Part shown: positions 26,796 to 35,592 of the stretch, piece after piece
How positions within the stretch are numbered: position 1 is the stretch's first letter
Layout of the letters: each line of letters opens with the position of its first letter
Assembly (NCBI RefSeq): GCF_009649735.1
Contig: NZ_WJNH01000002.1
Span: forward strand, 186,001-250,000
DNA: 64,000 bases
Reading direction: 5' to 3'
Source of the DNA: Salinibacillus xinjiangensis
GTDB lineage: Bacteria; Bacillota; Bacilli; Bacillales; Alkalibacillaceae
The notes under the pieces: generated by a model
Told to the model about the DNA's origin: nothing
The model's database searches: none
What the model saw: the letters and a program-made list of their open reading frames with translations, nothing else
Position numbers and translations under genes: made by a program

Positions 26796-28134
26796 ATTTT
26801 CTTTTAACTAATCTAGTAAGGAAAAAACCGTCAGTATTTAAGTCTTGTGGGAATAATTGAAGTCCCCATTCACTTAACCCCGGAAGTGTTTTCACTACCT
26901 CGGGTAACTCATCCATAAAAGTAGGATCAACAGTAAACTCATCATGTTTTAGTAAAAATGCCTTGATTAAGTGTTCATTTTCTTCTTTATCCACCGTACA
27001 GGTACTATAGACAAGCTTGCCATTTGTCTTGAGTAAGGGGCTTACGGACTCTAAAAGTTCCTTTTGGATACTAGCTAAATTGTGTATGTCCTCTGCGCTT
27101 TTCTGATACTTAATATCTGGTTTGCCTCTTAAAACCCCGAGTCCAGAACAAGGAGCATCTAACAAAATTCGATCAAAAAAATTAGTATCATAAAATTGAT
27201 CTAGGTTTCGACTATCCCCTTGTTTAGCTTCAATATTCGTTAACCCTAAATCCTTTGCTTTTTCTTCCACTAATTTGGCCTTTTTTACATGTAAATCATA
27301 TGCATGGATTTTACCTTCATTTTTCATTTTTTCAGCTATATGGGTTGTTTTTCCTCCTGGTGCACTACAGGCATCTAAGACAAACATGCCAGGCTTTACG
27401 TCCATCATTTCCCCCACAAGCATAGAGCTTTCATCTTGAACGGTAAAGCTCTCTTTAAAAAGCGGATGACGGAAGATGTTCCCACTTTTCACGATAATCC
27501 CTTGAGGAGATAATGAAGAAGGCTCCAATTCAAAGCCGTCATGTTGTAATCGTTCCATTGCTTTATCACGTGTTATATTTAACGATTGTACCCTGACAGA
27601 AGTAGGCTTGGCATGAAGGTTACGGTAACACATTGATCTTGCTACATCAAAGCCATACCATTTTACAAAGCGCTCTACAAGCCACTTGGGATGACTTGTT
27701 TCAATGGCTAGCCTTTCGACGGGATCCTCGATGGATTCAAGTGATGGAACACCGCTTCGTTGAATATTACGCAAAACTCCATTCACAAATGAACCTACAC
27801 CCTTGCCCCCTTTTTTCTTTGCCATTTCCACGGACTCATAAATAATGGCATGATCAGGCACCTTTTCTAAATACTCCATTTGATAGATTGCAAGGTATAA
27901 CAACCATCTTACCCAAGGCTTCACTCTTTTTCGCACAAAAGGAGCTAAATAAAAGGCAAGGGTGTCTCTGCGTTGTAGGGTTCCATATACGAGTTCGGTA
28001 AGCAGTCCGACATCTTTACGATTCAAATCATCCTTATCAATTTCTTGTTGAATAAGTAAATGACTATACCCTCCACCTTGTCCAACTCTTAGTAATATGT
28101 TAAGTGCTGCTTCTCGTACTGTTTTCTGTGCCAT
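26794..28134 (-). CDS. rsmB: 16S rRNA (cytosine-967-C5)-methyltransferase
   Basis: S-adenosylmethionine-dependent methyltransferase of the NOL1/NOP2/sun family. The 446-residue protein has an N-terminal NusB-like helical domain (about 1-140) and a Rossmann domain with VLDACSAPGGKTTHIAEK near 253-270. The catalytic cysteines are in DAPCSGLGVLRG and YSTCTVDKEENE. It is one base after the fmt stop codon. Confidence 0.96.
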   Translation of the reverse strand: MAQKTVREAALNILLRVGQGGGYSHLLIQQEIDKDDLNRKDVGLLTELVYGTLQRRDTLAFYLAPFVRKRVKPWVRWLLYLAIYQMEYLEKVPDHAIIYESVEMAKKKGGKGVGSFVNGVLRNIQRSGVPSLESIEDPVERLAIETSHPKWLVERFVKWYGFDVARSMCYRNLHAKPTSVRVQSLNITRDKAMERLQHDGFELEPSSLSPQGIIVKSGNIFRHPLFKESFTVQDESSMLVGEMMDVKPGMFVLDACSAPGGKTTHIAEKMKNEGKIHAYDLHVKKAKLVEEKAKDLGLTNIEAKQGDSRNLDQFYDTNFFDRILLDAPCSGLGVLRGKPDIKYQKSAEDIHNLASIQKELLESVSPLLKTNGKLVYSTCTVDKEENEHLIKAFLLKHDEFTVDPTFMDELPEVVKTLPGLSEWGLQLFPQDLNTDGFFLTRLVKRK

Positions 28135-28135
28135 G

Positions 28136-29074
28136 CTATTCTCCTAACTGATCACCAATTTCGAGTGTACTACCTGTACCTCTTAAAAAGGATTCGGATG
28201 TCATTCTCTTTTTACCTGATGGCTGTAAGTCCGTAATTCGAATTGCTTTACCGTCTCCACAAACCACGACTAATCCATTATCTAAATCAACTATCGTTCC
28301 TGGTTTATGGTCGTAGGTTTTATGCACTTTTTCACCCCACCACACTTTAATGTTCTTCCCTTTTAATGTAGTCGAAGCTACTGGCCATGGATGTAAACCG
28401 CGAATATGGTTATACACAACAGCTTGAGGATTTGCCCAGTCAATTCTTTCCTGTTCTCTTTTAATATTATAGGCAAAAGTAGCTTGTTCATGATTTTGTT
28501 TTTGGGCTGTAATGGTTTTGTTAAATACTTTAGGTAATGTATCCTTCAATAATTCTGAACCTGCTTCTGAAAGCTTGTCATGCAACGTTCCAACATGATC
28601 ATCATCAGCAATTGGGACACTCACCTTGGCCAGCATATCTCCAGCATCCAAAGCCTCAACCATGTACATAATGGTGACACCTGTTTCTTTTTTTCCCTGT
28701 AATATTGCGTAATGTATTGGTGCCCCACCCCTTAATTCTGGCAACAGAGAAGCGTGAACATTAATACATCCGTATGTAGGAAATTCCAATAATGCTTTTG
28801 GCAGGATTTGCCCAAAAGCGGCTGTAACAATTAAATCTGGTTTATATTCAACAACAGCTTCATACTCACTTTTAATCTTTTCAGGCTGTAAAACCGGGAT
28901 ATTGTGCTTTTCTGCTTCGACCTTCACCGGTGGAGGTGTTAAAATTCGCTTCCGTCCCTTTGGCCGGTCCGGTTGAGTCACAACCGCCACTACCTCATAG
29001 CCTTCCTCAATAATTGTCCGTAATACGGGAACCGAAAAGTCTGGGGTGCCCATAAAAACAATCCTTTGTGACAT
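28136..29074 (-). CDS. fmt: Methionyl-tRNA formyltransferase
   Basis: Formylates initiator methionyl-tRNA using 10-formyltetrahydrofolate. The 312-residue protein has [14 protein letters not shown] at the N-terminus, the catalytic block [20 protein letters not shown] near 105-124, and a C-terminal OB-like domain. In B. subtilis the deformylase gene def sits directly before fmt; here fmt follows priA by 15 bases with no def. Confidence 0.97.
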   Translation of the reverse strand: MSQRIVFMGTPDFSVPVLRTIIEEGYEVVAVVTQPDRPKGRKRILTPPPVKVEAEKHNIPVLQPEKIKSEYEAVVEYKPDLIVTAAFGQILPKALLEFPTYGCINVHASLLPELRGGAPIHYAILQGKKETGVTIMYMVEALDAGDMLAKVSVPIADDDHVGTLHDKLSEAGSELLKDTLPKVFNKTITAQKQNHEQATFAYNIKREQERIDWANPQAVVYNHIRGLHPWPVASTTLKGKNIKVWWGEKVHKTYDHKPGTIVDLDNGLVVVCGDGKAIRITDLQPSGKKRMTSESFLRGTGSTLEIGDQLGE

Positions 29075-29089
29075 CCAAATTCTCTCCTT

Positions 29090-31501
29090 CTACATCATAT
29101 GATTCGGCTGAAAATCGACATTAATTTGCAAATCTTTATTTTGAATTTCATGTTCAAATTCCTGTACTATTTTCCTCATATTTGTATATAAGTTGGGTTC
29201 ATTTCTGTATTTTACCATGCATTGATAGCGATATCTATTTTTGATCCTTGTGATAGGAGAAGGCGTTGGCCCTAATATTTTCGTCTGATTATTACTCATC
29301 TCATTCAGTTTTTTCGCAACTCTTTGTGTTACTTGAATAACATACGGATGGTTAGGATGTGAAATCGTAATTAAGGCCAGGAAATAATATGGTGGATATT
29401 GAAAGGCCTTCCTCACTTTCATTTCATGTCCAAAAAACGCTTCATAATCATATTGACTGGCAAGCTCTACACTATAATGATCAGGAGTGTACGTCTGTAC
29501 AATCACTTCTCCAGGTAATTGATGTCGGCCAGCACGTCCGCTTACTTGGGTTAACAGCTGAAATGTCTTTTCCGCTGAACGAAAATCGGGAATATGAAGC
29601 ATAGAATCCGCAGCCAAAACCCCTACGAGTGTGACATTATCGAAATCAAGTCCCTTGGCTATCATCTGTGTGCCAAGCAAAATGTCAGCCTTCTTATCCT
29701 TAAACTGAGCCAAAAGCCTCTCATGGGCTCCCTTTCTTCTAGTCGTATCTACATCCATTCGGATAATCCGTGCCTCAGGAAAGGTTTGCTGTAAGGATTC
29801 CTCAACTTTTTGTGTGCCCGTACCGAAATAACGGATTGATTCACTTTCGCAGTGGGGACATAGCTTTGGCATCGGGATTTCATATGAACAATAATGACAT
29901 TTTAGTTTTTCCTGTTTCCGATGATAGGTTAGCGATATATCACAATGTGGACAATCAATTGTACTTCCACAGTCTCTACACATGACAAAAGTAGAATATC
30001 CACGGCGATTCAACAATAGTACAATCTGTTCTTTTTTCTGAATTCTTTCCTGTATTTTCTCTTGTAGAGGAAAGGAAAACATTGAACGATTCCCTTTGTG
30101 GAGCTCCTCACGCATATCTACAATGTCTACCTCTGGCATGTTCTGATTGTTCACTCTTTTGGATAAGGTTAAAAGTTTATAAACACCTTTTTTCCCTCTT
30201 GCAAAGGACTCAAGCGTTGGAGTCGCACTCCCTAAAACAACAGGACACTGATGAAATTCACCTCTAAAAATAGCCACATCCCTGGCATGATAACGAGGTG
30301 TATCATCTTGCTTGTAGCTTGTTTCGTGTTCTTCATCAATAATAATGATGCCTAAATGACGAAACGGAGCAAATATTGCGGATCTTGCTCCGACTACAAC
30401 CTGAACTTCTTGCCTTTGGATTTTACGCCACTCATCAAACTTTTCCCCTGCTGATAATCCACTATGCATAACCGCAACTTTAGATCCAAATCTTCCTTTA
30501 AAGCGGTGAACCATTTGTGGTGTTAAGGATATTTCTGGAACGAGAACAATAGCCTCTTGCCCTTTTTCTATTGCTTTCTGGATAGATTGTAAATAAACCT
30601 CCGTCTTACCACTCCCTGTCACACCGTGTAACAAAAATACATCATGGTTTTCCTTTTGTATTGTTTCGTGAATTGGCTCAATTACTTCAGCTTGTTCTGT
30701 GGTGAGTGGAAGCGGATCCGTTTTTTCAAAGTTCCGATTCTCATAAGGGTCACGGTAAATTTCTTGCTCGTATGTTTCTAACAAACCTTTTTGTACAAGG
30801 GTCTGAACGGTTGATCTCGTTGTATGTAATTTCCCCTCTAGTTGCTTAATGGGAAGTGGCTCATTATCCTCTAGAAAATATTCAATAATGACACGCTGTT
30901 TTTTGGCATGCTTCGGTATATCAACTAACGCCTCTTCCAATAAGAGAGGATTTACAGGACGTACCCAGGTAAGTTTCTTTTTTGTTTCCTTACTTTTTAC
31001 TACATATTGCACTTCTACATAGCCATCTTTAATCGCCTTTTGTATGTGATGGTAAGAGATATTTCGTTCCTCAATTTCTGAAAATGAGACGACTGCTCTT
31101 CCGACGAATAAGCTTTTTAGCACAGGAGATAACTCCTCTTCTCCTTCGACTAATAGCTTTAACTCCTTATTATATTTAGCCTTCAAAATTTGTGGTAACA
31201 TTACTTGGAGTGTTGATATTTTAAAGCTTAATGTGGTATCCGCGAGCCATGTACCTAGTTTTAATAGCTCATCCGTAAGTACTGGAGTCATATCCATAAC
31301 CTCTACAATACTTTTAAGCTTTTCGATAGATGAGTCATTTTGCATATCAACGACGAACCCCATTACCTTCCTAGGACCAAAGGGGACAATGACTCGCATT
31401 CCCTTTTCAACAATATCTTCATACTTTTCTGGAATGAGGTAATCAAAGAGACGATCAATAGACATCGATGGTACGTCTACTATTACTCTTGCTACTTTCA
31501 C
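29090..31501 (-). CDS. priA: Primosomal replication restart helicase PriA
   Basis: 3'-5' helicase that reloads the replisome at collapsed forks. The 803-residue protein has a 3'-DNA-binding N-terminal domain (MKVARVIVDVPSMSIDRLFDY), motor motifs GVTGSGKTEVYL, DEEHE, GSATPTLES and LGTQMIAKGLDF, and a zinc-binding insert of paired cysteines between about 510 and 560 (CRDCGSTIDCPHCD, CHYCSYE, CPHCESE). The start overlaps coaBC by four bases. Confidence 0.97.
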   Translation of the reverse strand: MKVARVIVDVPSMSIDRLFDYLIPEKYEDIVEKGMRVIVPFGPRKVMGFVVDMQNDSSIEKLKSIVEVMDMTPVLTDELLKLGTWLADTTLSFKISTLQVMLPQILKAKYNKELKLLVEGEEELSPVLKSLFVGRAVVSFSEIEERNISYHHIQKAIKDGYVEVQYVVKSKETKKKLTWVRPVNPLLLEEALVDIPKHAKKQRVIIEYFLEDNEPLPIKQLEGKLHTTRSTVQTLVQKGLLETYEQEIYRDPYENRNFEKTDPLPLTTEQAEVIEPIHETIQKENHDVFLLHGVTGSGKTEVYLQSIQKAIEKGQEAIVLVPEISLTPQMVHRFKGRFGSKVAVMHSGLSAGEKFDEWRKIQRQEVQVVVGARSAIFAPFRHLGIIIIDEEHETSYKQDDTPRYHARDVAIFRGEFHQCPVVLGSATPTLESFARGKKGVYKLLTLSKRVNNQNMPEVDIVDMREELHKGNRSMFSFPLQEKIQERIQKKEQIVLLLNRRGYSTFVMCRDCGSTIDCPHCDISLTYHRKQEKLKCHYCSYEIPMPKLCPHCESESIRYFGTGTQKVEESLQQTFPEARIIRMDVDTTRRKGAHERLLAQFKDKKADILLGTQMIAKGLDFDNVTLVGVLAADSMLHIPDFRSAEKTFQLLTQVSGRAGRHQLPGEVIVQTYTPDHYSVELASQYDYEAFFGHEMKVRKAFQYPPYYFLALITISHPNHPYVIQVTQRVAKKLNEMSNNQTKILGPTPSPITRIKNRYRYQCMVKYRNEPNLYTNMRKIVQEFEHEIQNKDLQINVDFQPNHMM

Positions 31502-32712
31502 GACTTACCACCCTTTATATCCGTTTCAATTAGTGTTAAGACTTGCTGTGCAATTTGTGTTTTTGACGAAAGCGGTAAGGATTTTTCGATGCCTCTCTTC
31601 GATAAAAAGGTAACTTCATTGGTATCACCTGAAAAACCAGTACCTTCTTGACTCACATCATTGATCACAATTGCATCTAAATTTTTACGTGTTAATTTAT
31701 CTTTTCCGTATTCTATAGCTTGATTGGTTTCAGCTGCAAATCCAACTAAGTATTGCTCCTTTTTCTTTTCTCCAAGTGCCTGTAATATATCTCTTGTACG
31801 CTCCATTTCAATGACAAGAGATCCTTCTTTCTTTTTCATTTTATGGTTATATTGCTGTTTTGGTCGATAATCAGCGACCGCTGCCGCTTTTATAACAATA
31901 TCTGCCTCGTCAAAATGCTCTAAAACGGTATTGTACATATCTTCAGCTGATTGAACGGGTAGTACATTTACTCCGGGTGGCTGAGACAGATCGGTTGGTC
32001 CAGAAACTAAAGTAACCTTTGCACCGAGACTTTCTGCCATTTGTGCCAGTGCATACCCCATTTTTCCAGATGAATGGTTAGTGAAAAAACGAACCGGATC
32101 AACAATTTCCTGTGTAGGTCCTGCTGTTACAAGTACATGCTTGTTCTGATAAAAAGAGGATGCTTGTTTATTCGTTTCCCGTTCTTCAATTACCTGAATA
32201 ATCGTCTCAGGCTCTTCTAATCTACCTTTCCCAACATATCCACAGGCAAGAAATCCTTCACCAGGCTCAATAAATTGATAGCCAAACGAAGCTAAGGTAT
32301 TCATGTTATTTTGCACGGCTGGATGTGCATACATATGTACATTCATAGCTGGAGCTACATAGATAGAGGCACTCGTTGCCAATAAAGTTGTGGAAAGCAT
32401 ATCATCCGCTATGCCATTGGCTACCTTACCTAAAATATTGGCAGTTGCTGGGGCAAGAAGGAAAATGTCTGCCCAGTCCGCCAAGTCTATATGAGCAATT
32501 TTTTGCGGGTCCTTTTCATCAAATGTATCTGTATAAACAGGCTGTCTGGATAATGCTTGAAAAGTTAGAGGGCTGACAAATTGTTGGGCATGATCTGTCA
32601 TGATTACTTTTACATTTGCTCCTCTTTGACTTAGTTTACTTGTAAGCGCACAAGCCTTATAAGCCGCAATTCCTCCTGAGACCCCTAATACAATATTTTT
32701 CCCCTTAACCAT
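31498..32712 (-). CDS. coaBC: Bifunctional phosphopantothenoylcysteine synthetase/decarboxylase CoaBC
   Basis: Catalyses two steps of coenzyme A synthesis. The 404-residue protein has the FMN-dependent decarboxylase half (GVSGGIAAYKACALTSKL at the start, APAMNVHMYAHPAVQNN near 119-135, and the lid cysteine in GFLACGYVGKGRL). The synthetase half begins near residue 190 (VLVTAGPTQEIVDPVRF, SSGKMGYALA). It heads coaBC-priA-fmt-rsmB. No promoter was identified with confidence in the repeat-rich gap upstream. Confidence 0.97.
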   Translation of the reverse strand: MVKGKNIVLGVSGGIAAYKACALTSKLSQRGANVKVIMTDHAQQFVSPLTFQALSRQPVYTDTFDEKDPQKIAHIDLADWADIFLLAPATANILGKVANGIADDMLSTTLLATSASIYVAPAMNVHMYAHPAVQNNMNTLASFGYQFIEPGEGFLACGYVGKGRLEEPETIIQVIEERETNKQASSFYQNKHVLVTAGPTQEIVDPVRFFTNHSSGKMGYALAQMAESLGAKVTLVSGPTDLSQPPGVNVLPVQSAEDMYNTVLEHFDEADIVIKAAAVADYRPKQQYNHKMKKKEGSLVIEMERTRDILQALGEKKKEQYLVGFAAETNQAIEYGKDKLTRKNLDAIVINDVSQEGTGFSGDTNEVTFLSKRGIEKSLPLSSKTQIAQQVLTLIETDIKGGKS

Positions 32713-32805
32713 AGTTCATCCCTCCAGGTTTGTGTATACCATTAGACGTTTAATCACGATATAGTAAACTTTCTTTTCTAAGAGAGTACTGTTATTGACT
32801 GAAAA

Positions 32806-32826
32806 GATATAAAATGCGACGTAGCT
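32806..32826 (+). repeat. Outer inverted repeat, left arm
   Basis: A 21-base segment that recurs as its reverse complement at 33244-33264 with 19 of 21 bases identical (GATATAAAATGCGA then C or T, then GTA). It brackets the two inverted structured elements in the rpoZ-coaBC gap. Confidence 0.75.
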
Positions 32827-32881
32827 AGCTAAATATAGTTTCGTTCTGAACTGAGTAATATGAGTGCATGCAAACCGTTCC

Positions 32882-32992
32882 GGCAGAATACTTCGCTTTC
32901 CATGGGCACGGCCTCAGTCTCCTCGGAAGCCCAGACCGCTTCCTGCGGGGCCTTCACCACGCTTCCTCCCATAGGAGTCTCAGTATTCTGCC
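32882..32992 (-). repeat. Structured Bacillaceae-type intergenic repeat, copy A
   Basis: A 111-base element read on the minus strand. It starts GGCAGAATAC and ends GTATTCTGCC, a perfect 10-bp terminal stem. Between these lie GAGACTCCT, GGGAGG, CCCCGCA, GAGGAGACTGAG and TGGAAAGCGAAG. The interior is much richer in G and C than the surroundings. Copy B at 33090-33190 shares the interior blocks but has a different terminal stem. Similar GGAGACTCCTGCGGG-type repeats are, from general memory, common between genes in Bacillaceae; I know no assigned function. Confidence 0.85.
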
Positions 32993-33089
32993 TCCACTAT
33001 TGGAGTGTTCTGAAGAATGCATAGTTAAAAGCTTTTGATTACCAATAGTTCACCTCTAAATAAACGAAAGAGGCACTGCTTATAGCGGA

Positions 33090-33190
33090 GGAAATACACG
33101 GAGACTCCTGCGGGAGCAAAGAGACAGCTGAGACCCCGCAACGTAGTGAGGAGGCTCAGCGCTCGCCCGTGGAAAGCGAAGTGTATTTCC
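33090..33190 (+). repeat. Structured Bacillaceae-type intergenic repeat, copy B
   Basis: A 101-base element read on the plus strand, inverted relative to copy A. It starts GGAAATACAC and ends GTGTATTTCC, again a perfect 10-bp stem. The interior has GGAGACTCCTGCGGGAG, GAGACCCCGCA, GAGGAGGCTCAGCGCTCG and CCCGTGGAAAGCGAAG. The flanks outside the stem also resemble those of copy A, such as AAACCGT on one side and TCC-CTAT then AGTG on the other. Confidence 0.85.
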
Positions 33191-33243
33191 GTAGCGACGG
33201 TTTCGCTCTCATCAAATTGACATATGAAAGCAAGTCTTACTAA

Positions 33244-33264
33244 AGTTACATCGCATTTTATATC
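33244..33264 (-). repeat. Outer inverted repeat, right arm
   Basis: Reverse complement of 32806-32826 with two differences. The segment between this arm and copy B (53 bases) is close in length to that on the A side (55 bases), supporting a duplicated and inverted larger unit. Confidence 0.75.
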
Positions 33265-33310
33265 AAATGTGTAGCTAAAAAACAACAACGTTAACGAAAA
33301 CAGCCATAGT

Positions 33311-33342
33311 AAAAAATAACAACCTGATGAAGGTTGTTATTT
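33311..33342 (-). terminator. Rho-independent terminator after rpoZ
   Basis: Perfect 12-bp arms AAATAACAACCT (33314-33325) and AGGTTGTTATTT (33331-33342) with a 5-base loop, followed on the minus strand by T. It separates remA-gmk-rpoZ from coaBC. Confidence 0.88.
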
Positions 33343-33358
33343 CAAAGTTTGCTCTTCA

Positions 33359-33565
33359 TTATTCGTAATCGTGAGAATCGGTATCAAGGTGTTCTGCTTG
33401 AATTTCCTCTAAAGCAACACCGACTAATTTATGGGATGTCACTTCATCTACCATTGGGTCTTTCGTCGTTTGCAATTCACGAGCGCGTTTTGCTGACAAA
33501 ATCACTAAGGCGTATTTTGAATTCACCTTTTCTAACAATTCATCAACAGAAGGTTCCAACATCAT
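33359..33565 (-). CDS. rpoZ: RNA polymerase omega subunit
   Basis: Small assembly subunit of RNA polymerase. The 68-residue protein has [20 protein letters not shown] and the conserved SAKRARELQ segment, then [12 protein letters not shown]. The frame opens with two ATG codons; the first overlaps the gmk stop (ATGA) and the second matches homologues. A terminator follows. Confidence 0.96.
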   Translation of the reverse strand: MMLEPSVDELLEKVNSKYALVILSAKRARELQTTKDPMVDEVTSHKLVGVALEEIQAEHLDTDSHDYE

Positions 33566-34182
33566 GACTCATCACTCTCCAACGCTTTTTTATATTCTTC
33601 TGCAATGCGTTCACGTTTGCAATGTTCACTTTGAACAATAGCCTGTATTCGTTTGACTGCTTGATCAATTTCATCATTGACTACAACGTAATCATATGCT
33701 TCCATCATTTCTATTTCTTCTTTAGCCGCTAATAAGCGATTGCGGACAAGGTCTTCCGTTTCGGTTCCCCGATTTACAATTCTGTTTTTCAACTCATCAA
33801 GGCTTGGTGGAAACAAAAAGATGAAGACACCTTCTGGAAAATTCTCCTTTACTTGAAGTGCACCTTGTACTTCAATTTCCAAGAAGACATCTTTTCCCTC
33901 TGCTAATGTTTGTTCTACATAGCGTCTAGGAGTTCCATAGTAGTTCCCGACATATTCCGCCCATTCCAATAGCTCCCCATGTTCAATCATGTTTTCTACC
34001 TCATCCTTCTCATGAAAGAAGTAGTCAACACCATGAGTCTCACCATTTCTCGGTTTACGAGTTGTAATGGAAATGGAATATTGTAAATCCGTTTCTTTTT
34101 CAAATAGTGCTTTACGAACGGTTCCTTTTCCTACACCCGAAGGACCTGAAAGCACAAACAAAATCCCTTTCTTATCAATCAC
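33562..34182 (-). CDS. gmk: Guanylate kinase
   Basis: Converts GMP to GDP with ATP. The 206-residue protein has P-loop [15 protein letters not shown] near 12-26, the GMP-binding segment [21 protein letters not shown] near 36-56 and [14 protein letters not shown] near 98-111. It lies 12 bases after remA and overlaps rpoZ by four bases. Confidence 0.97.
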   Translation of the reverse strand: MIDKKGILFVLSGPSGVGKGTVRKALFEKETDLQYSISITTRKPRNGETHGVDYFFHEKDEVENMIEHGELLEWAEYVGNYYGTPRRYVEQTLAEGKDVFLEIEVQGALQVKENFPEGVFIFLFPPSLDELKNRIVNRGTETEDLVRNRLLAAKEEIEMMEAYDYVVVNDEIDQAVKRIQAIVQSEHCKRERIAEEYKKALESDES

Positions 34183-34194
34183 ACTACCTGCCTC

Positions 34195-34458
34195 CTAGCC
34201 TTCATACGATAAATCATCGTTGCTAATCACTCTTTGACCGACTGTCTCTGGTTGTACTGCTGATAGGATAACATGATCACTATCAGATACAATTACAGCA
34301 CGTGTACGTCGACCATATGTAGCATCTATAAGCTTATTATTGTCTCTTGCTACAGAGATAATTCTTTTTATTGGCGCAGACTCCGGAGAAGTAATAGAAA
34401 TAATACGATTTGCGGATACAACGTTACCAAAGCCTATATTGATTAGTTTCAAACTCAA
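34195..34458 (-). CDS. remA: Extracellular matrix regulator RemA
   Basis: DNA-binding protein that activates biofilm matrix and osmoprotection genes in B. subtilis. The 87-residue protein has the family core [18 protein letters not shown] and [35 protein letters not shown]. The start is TTG with GAGGAGG eight bases upstream. In this family it forms ring-shaped oligomers. It leads remA-gmk-rpoZ. Confidence 0.95.
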   Translation of the reverse strand: MSLKLINIGFGNVVSANRIISITSPESAPIKRIISVARDNNKLIDATYGRRTRAVIVSDSDHVILSAVQPETVGQRVISNDDLSYEG

Positions 34459-34582
34459 GTGTGGTTCCTCCTCTAATTTTGCCGTAATATCAGCATTAAC
34501 TATATAAAAAGTTGAATTATTACCGCCCTTTTTTTGCGCATAAAGCTTGCCTTCTAAAACAAATTTACCTTATTATCACGTT

Positions 34583-35464
34583 TTATTCAACATTTTGTAC
34601 TTGTTCTTTCAACTTTTCAATCTCACTTTTGATCGTTACAACCCATTCAGTAATTTGGACATCATTTGATTTTGAACCAATGGTATTCGTTTCACGTAGC
34701 ATTTCCTGTACTATAAAATCTAGCTTTCTGCCGACAGGTTCCTGTTTTTCTAAGCTTGATTCAAATTGTTCTAAATGGCTAAACAAACGGGTAATTTCTT
34801 CTGTAATATCCCCTTTTTCAGCCATAAGAGCTACTTCCTGTATTACTTTACTATCGTCCTCTCGCAGTTCTTCTGTTAAATATTCTTTCAATCTTTGTAA
34901 AATTCTCTCTCTGTACTGTTCAATTACAATTTGACGATGCTTTTCTAATTGTTTTACAGTTTGTTTAATTTCTGTAGTTCGATTACGTAAATCATCATAA
35001 ATAATATTGCCTTCTCTTTTTCTCATTTCAGAGGCTTTCACTATTGCCTTTTCACATGTATTTAATAACGTTTCTTCAAATTTGTTATTAGCATCTTCCT
35101 GTTCCTCTACGGAAAAGACTTCTTCTAGTTTCAAAACCTCTTTGATACCTAAGGAGTCTGCTAATTGATACTTTTTTTGTAAGGCTTGAAAAGTTTCCAT
35201 ATACTGATCAAGTAAATTCCAATCAACCTGTAGCGATCGGTTAACTAGGCCCTCCCCTTCAATTGTGACAAACACATCGATTCGTCCCCGTTTAAAATAG
35301 GATCTTGCCTTCTTTTTCATATTTTCCTCAATATACAGAAGCATCTTTGGCATTTTAATAGACAGGTCCAAAAACCGATGATTAACTGTTCGAACTTCAA
35401 CTGTTATTCTTGTGTTATCTAATGTGGTGACTTCTCTACCGTATCCTGTCATACTGGTAACCAA
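34583..35464 (-). CDS. yloC: YicC/YloC family endoribonuclease
   Basis: Member of the YicC family, whose members are reported to be RNA endonucleases. The 293-residue protein starts VTSMTGYGREV and has EVRTVNHRFLDLSIKMP near 23-39 and the conserved end REETNTIGSKSNDVQI-type segment (here LRETNTIGSKSNDVQITEWV). ATG starts lie further upstream at 35506 and 35476. The TTG at 35464, with GGAAGTG before it, gives the length and N-terminus of homologues. It is 124 bases before remA. Confidence 0.88.
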   Translation of the reverse strand: MVTSMTGYGREVTTLDNTRITVEVRTVNHRFLDLSIKMPKMLLYIEENMKKKARSYFKRGRIDVFVTIEGEGLVNRSLQVDWNLLDQYMETFQALQKKYQLADSLGIKEVLKLEEVFSVEEQEDANNKFEETLLNTCEKAIVKASEMRKREGNIIYDDLRNRTTEIKQTVKQLEKHRQIVIEQYRERILQRLKEYLTEELREDDSKVIQEVALMAEKGDITEEITRLFSHLEQFESSLEKQEPVGRKLDFIVQEMLRETNTIGSKSNDVQITEWVVTIKSEIEKLKEQVQNVE

Positions 35465-35592
35465 ACTATTCACTTCCATTTCTTCTAAATAGGTGCACTC
35501 TACCATTAATCTTTATTTTATCATGAAATTTCCTCAATTTCGACCACATTTGTCATAATATACCGTTTTTTCATACATAAACGCTTATTTCC

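Noticed and set aside
33025-33288. Minus-strand open frame of 87 codons in the rpoZ-coaBC gap
   Set aside because: It runs straight through structured repeat copy B, has no good ribosome binding site and no recognisable domain. The frame is explained by the repeat's base composition.
35507-35592. Terminator between yloB and yloC
   Set aside because: No stable stem with a T-run could be found in this short gap; the two genes may be cotranscribed.
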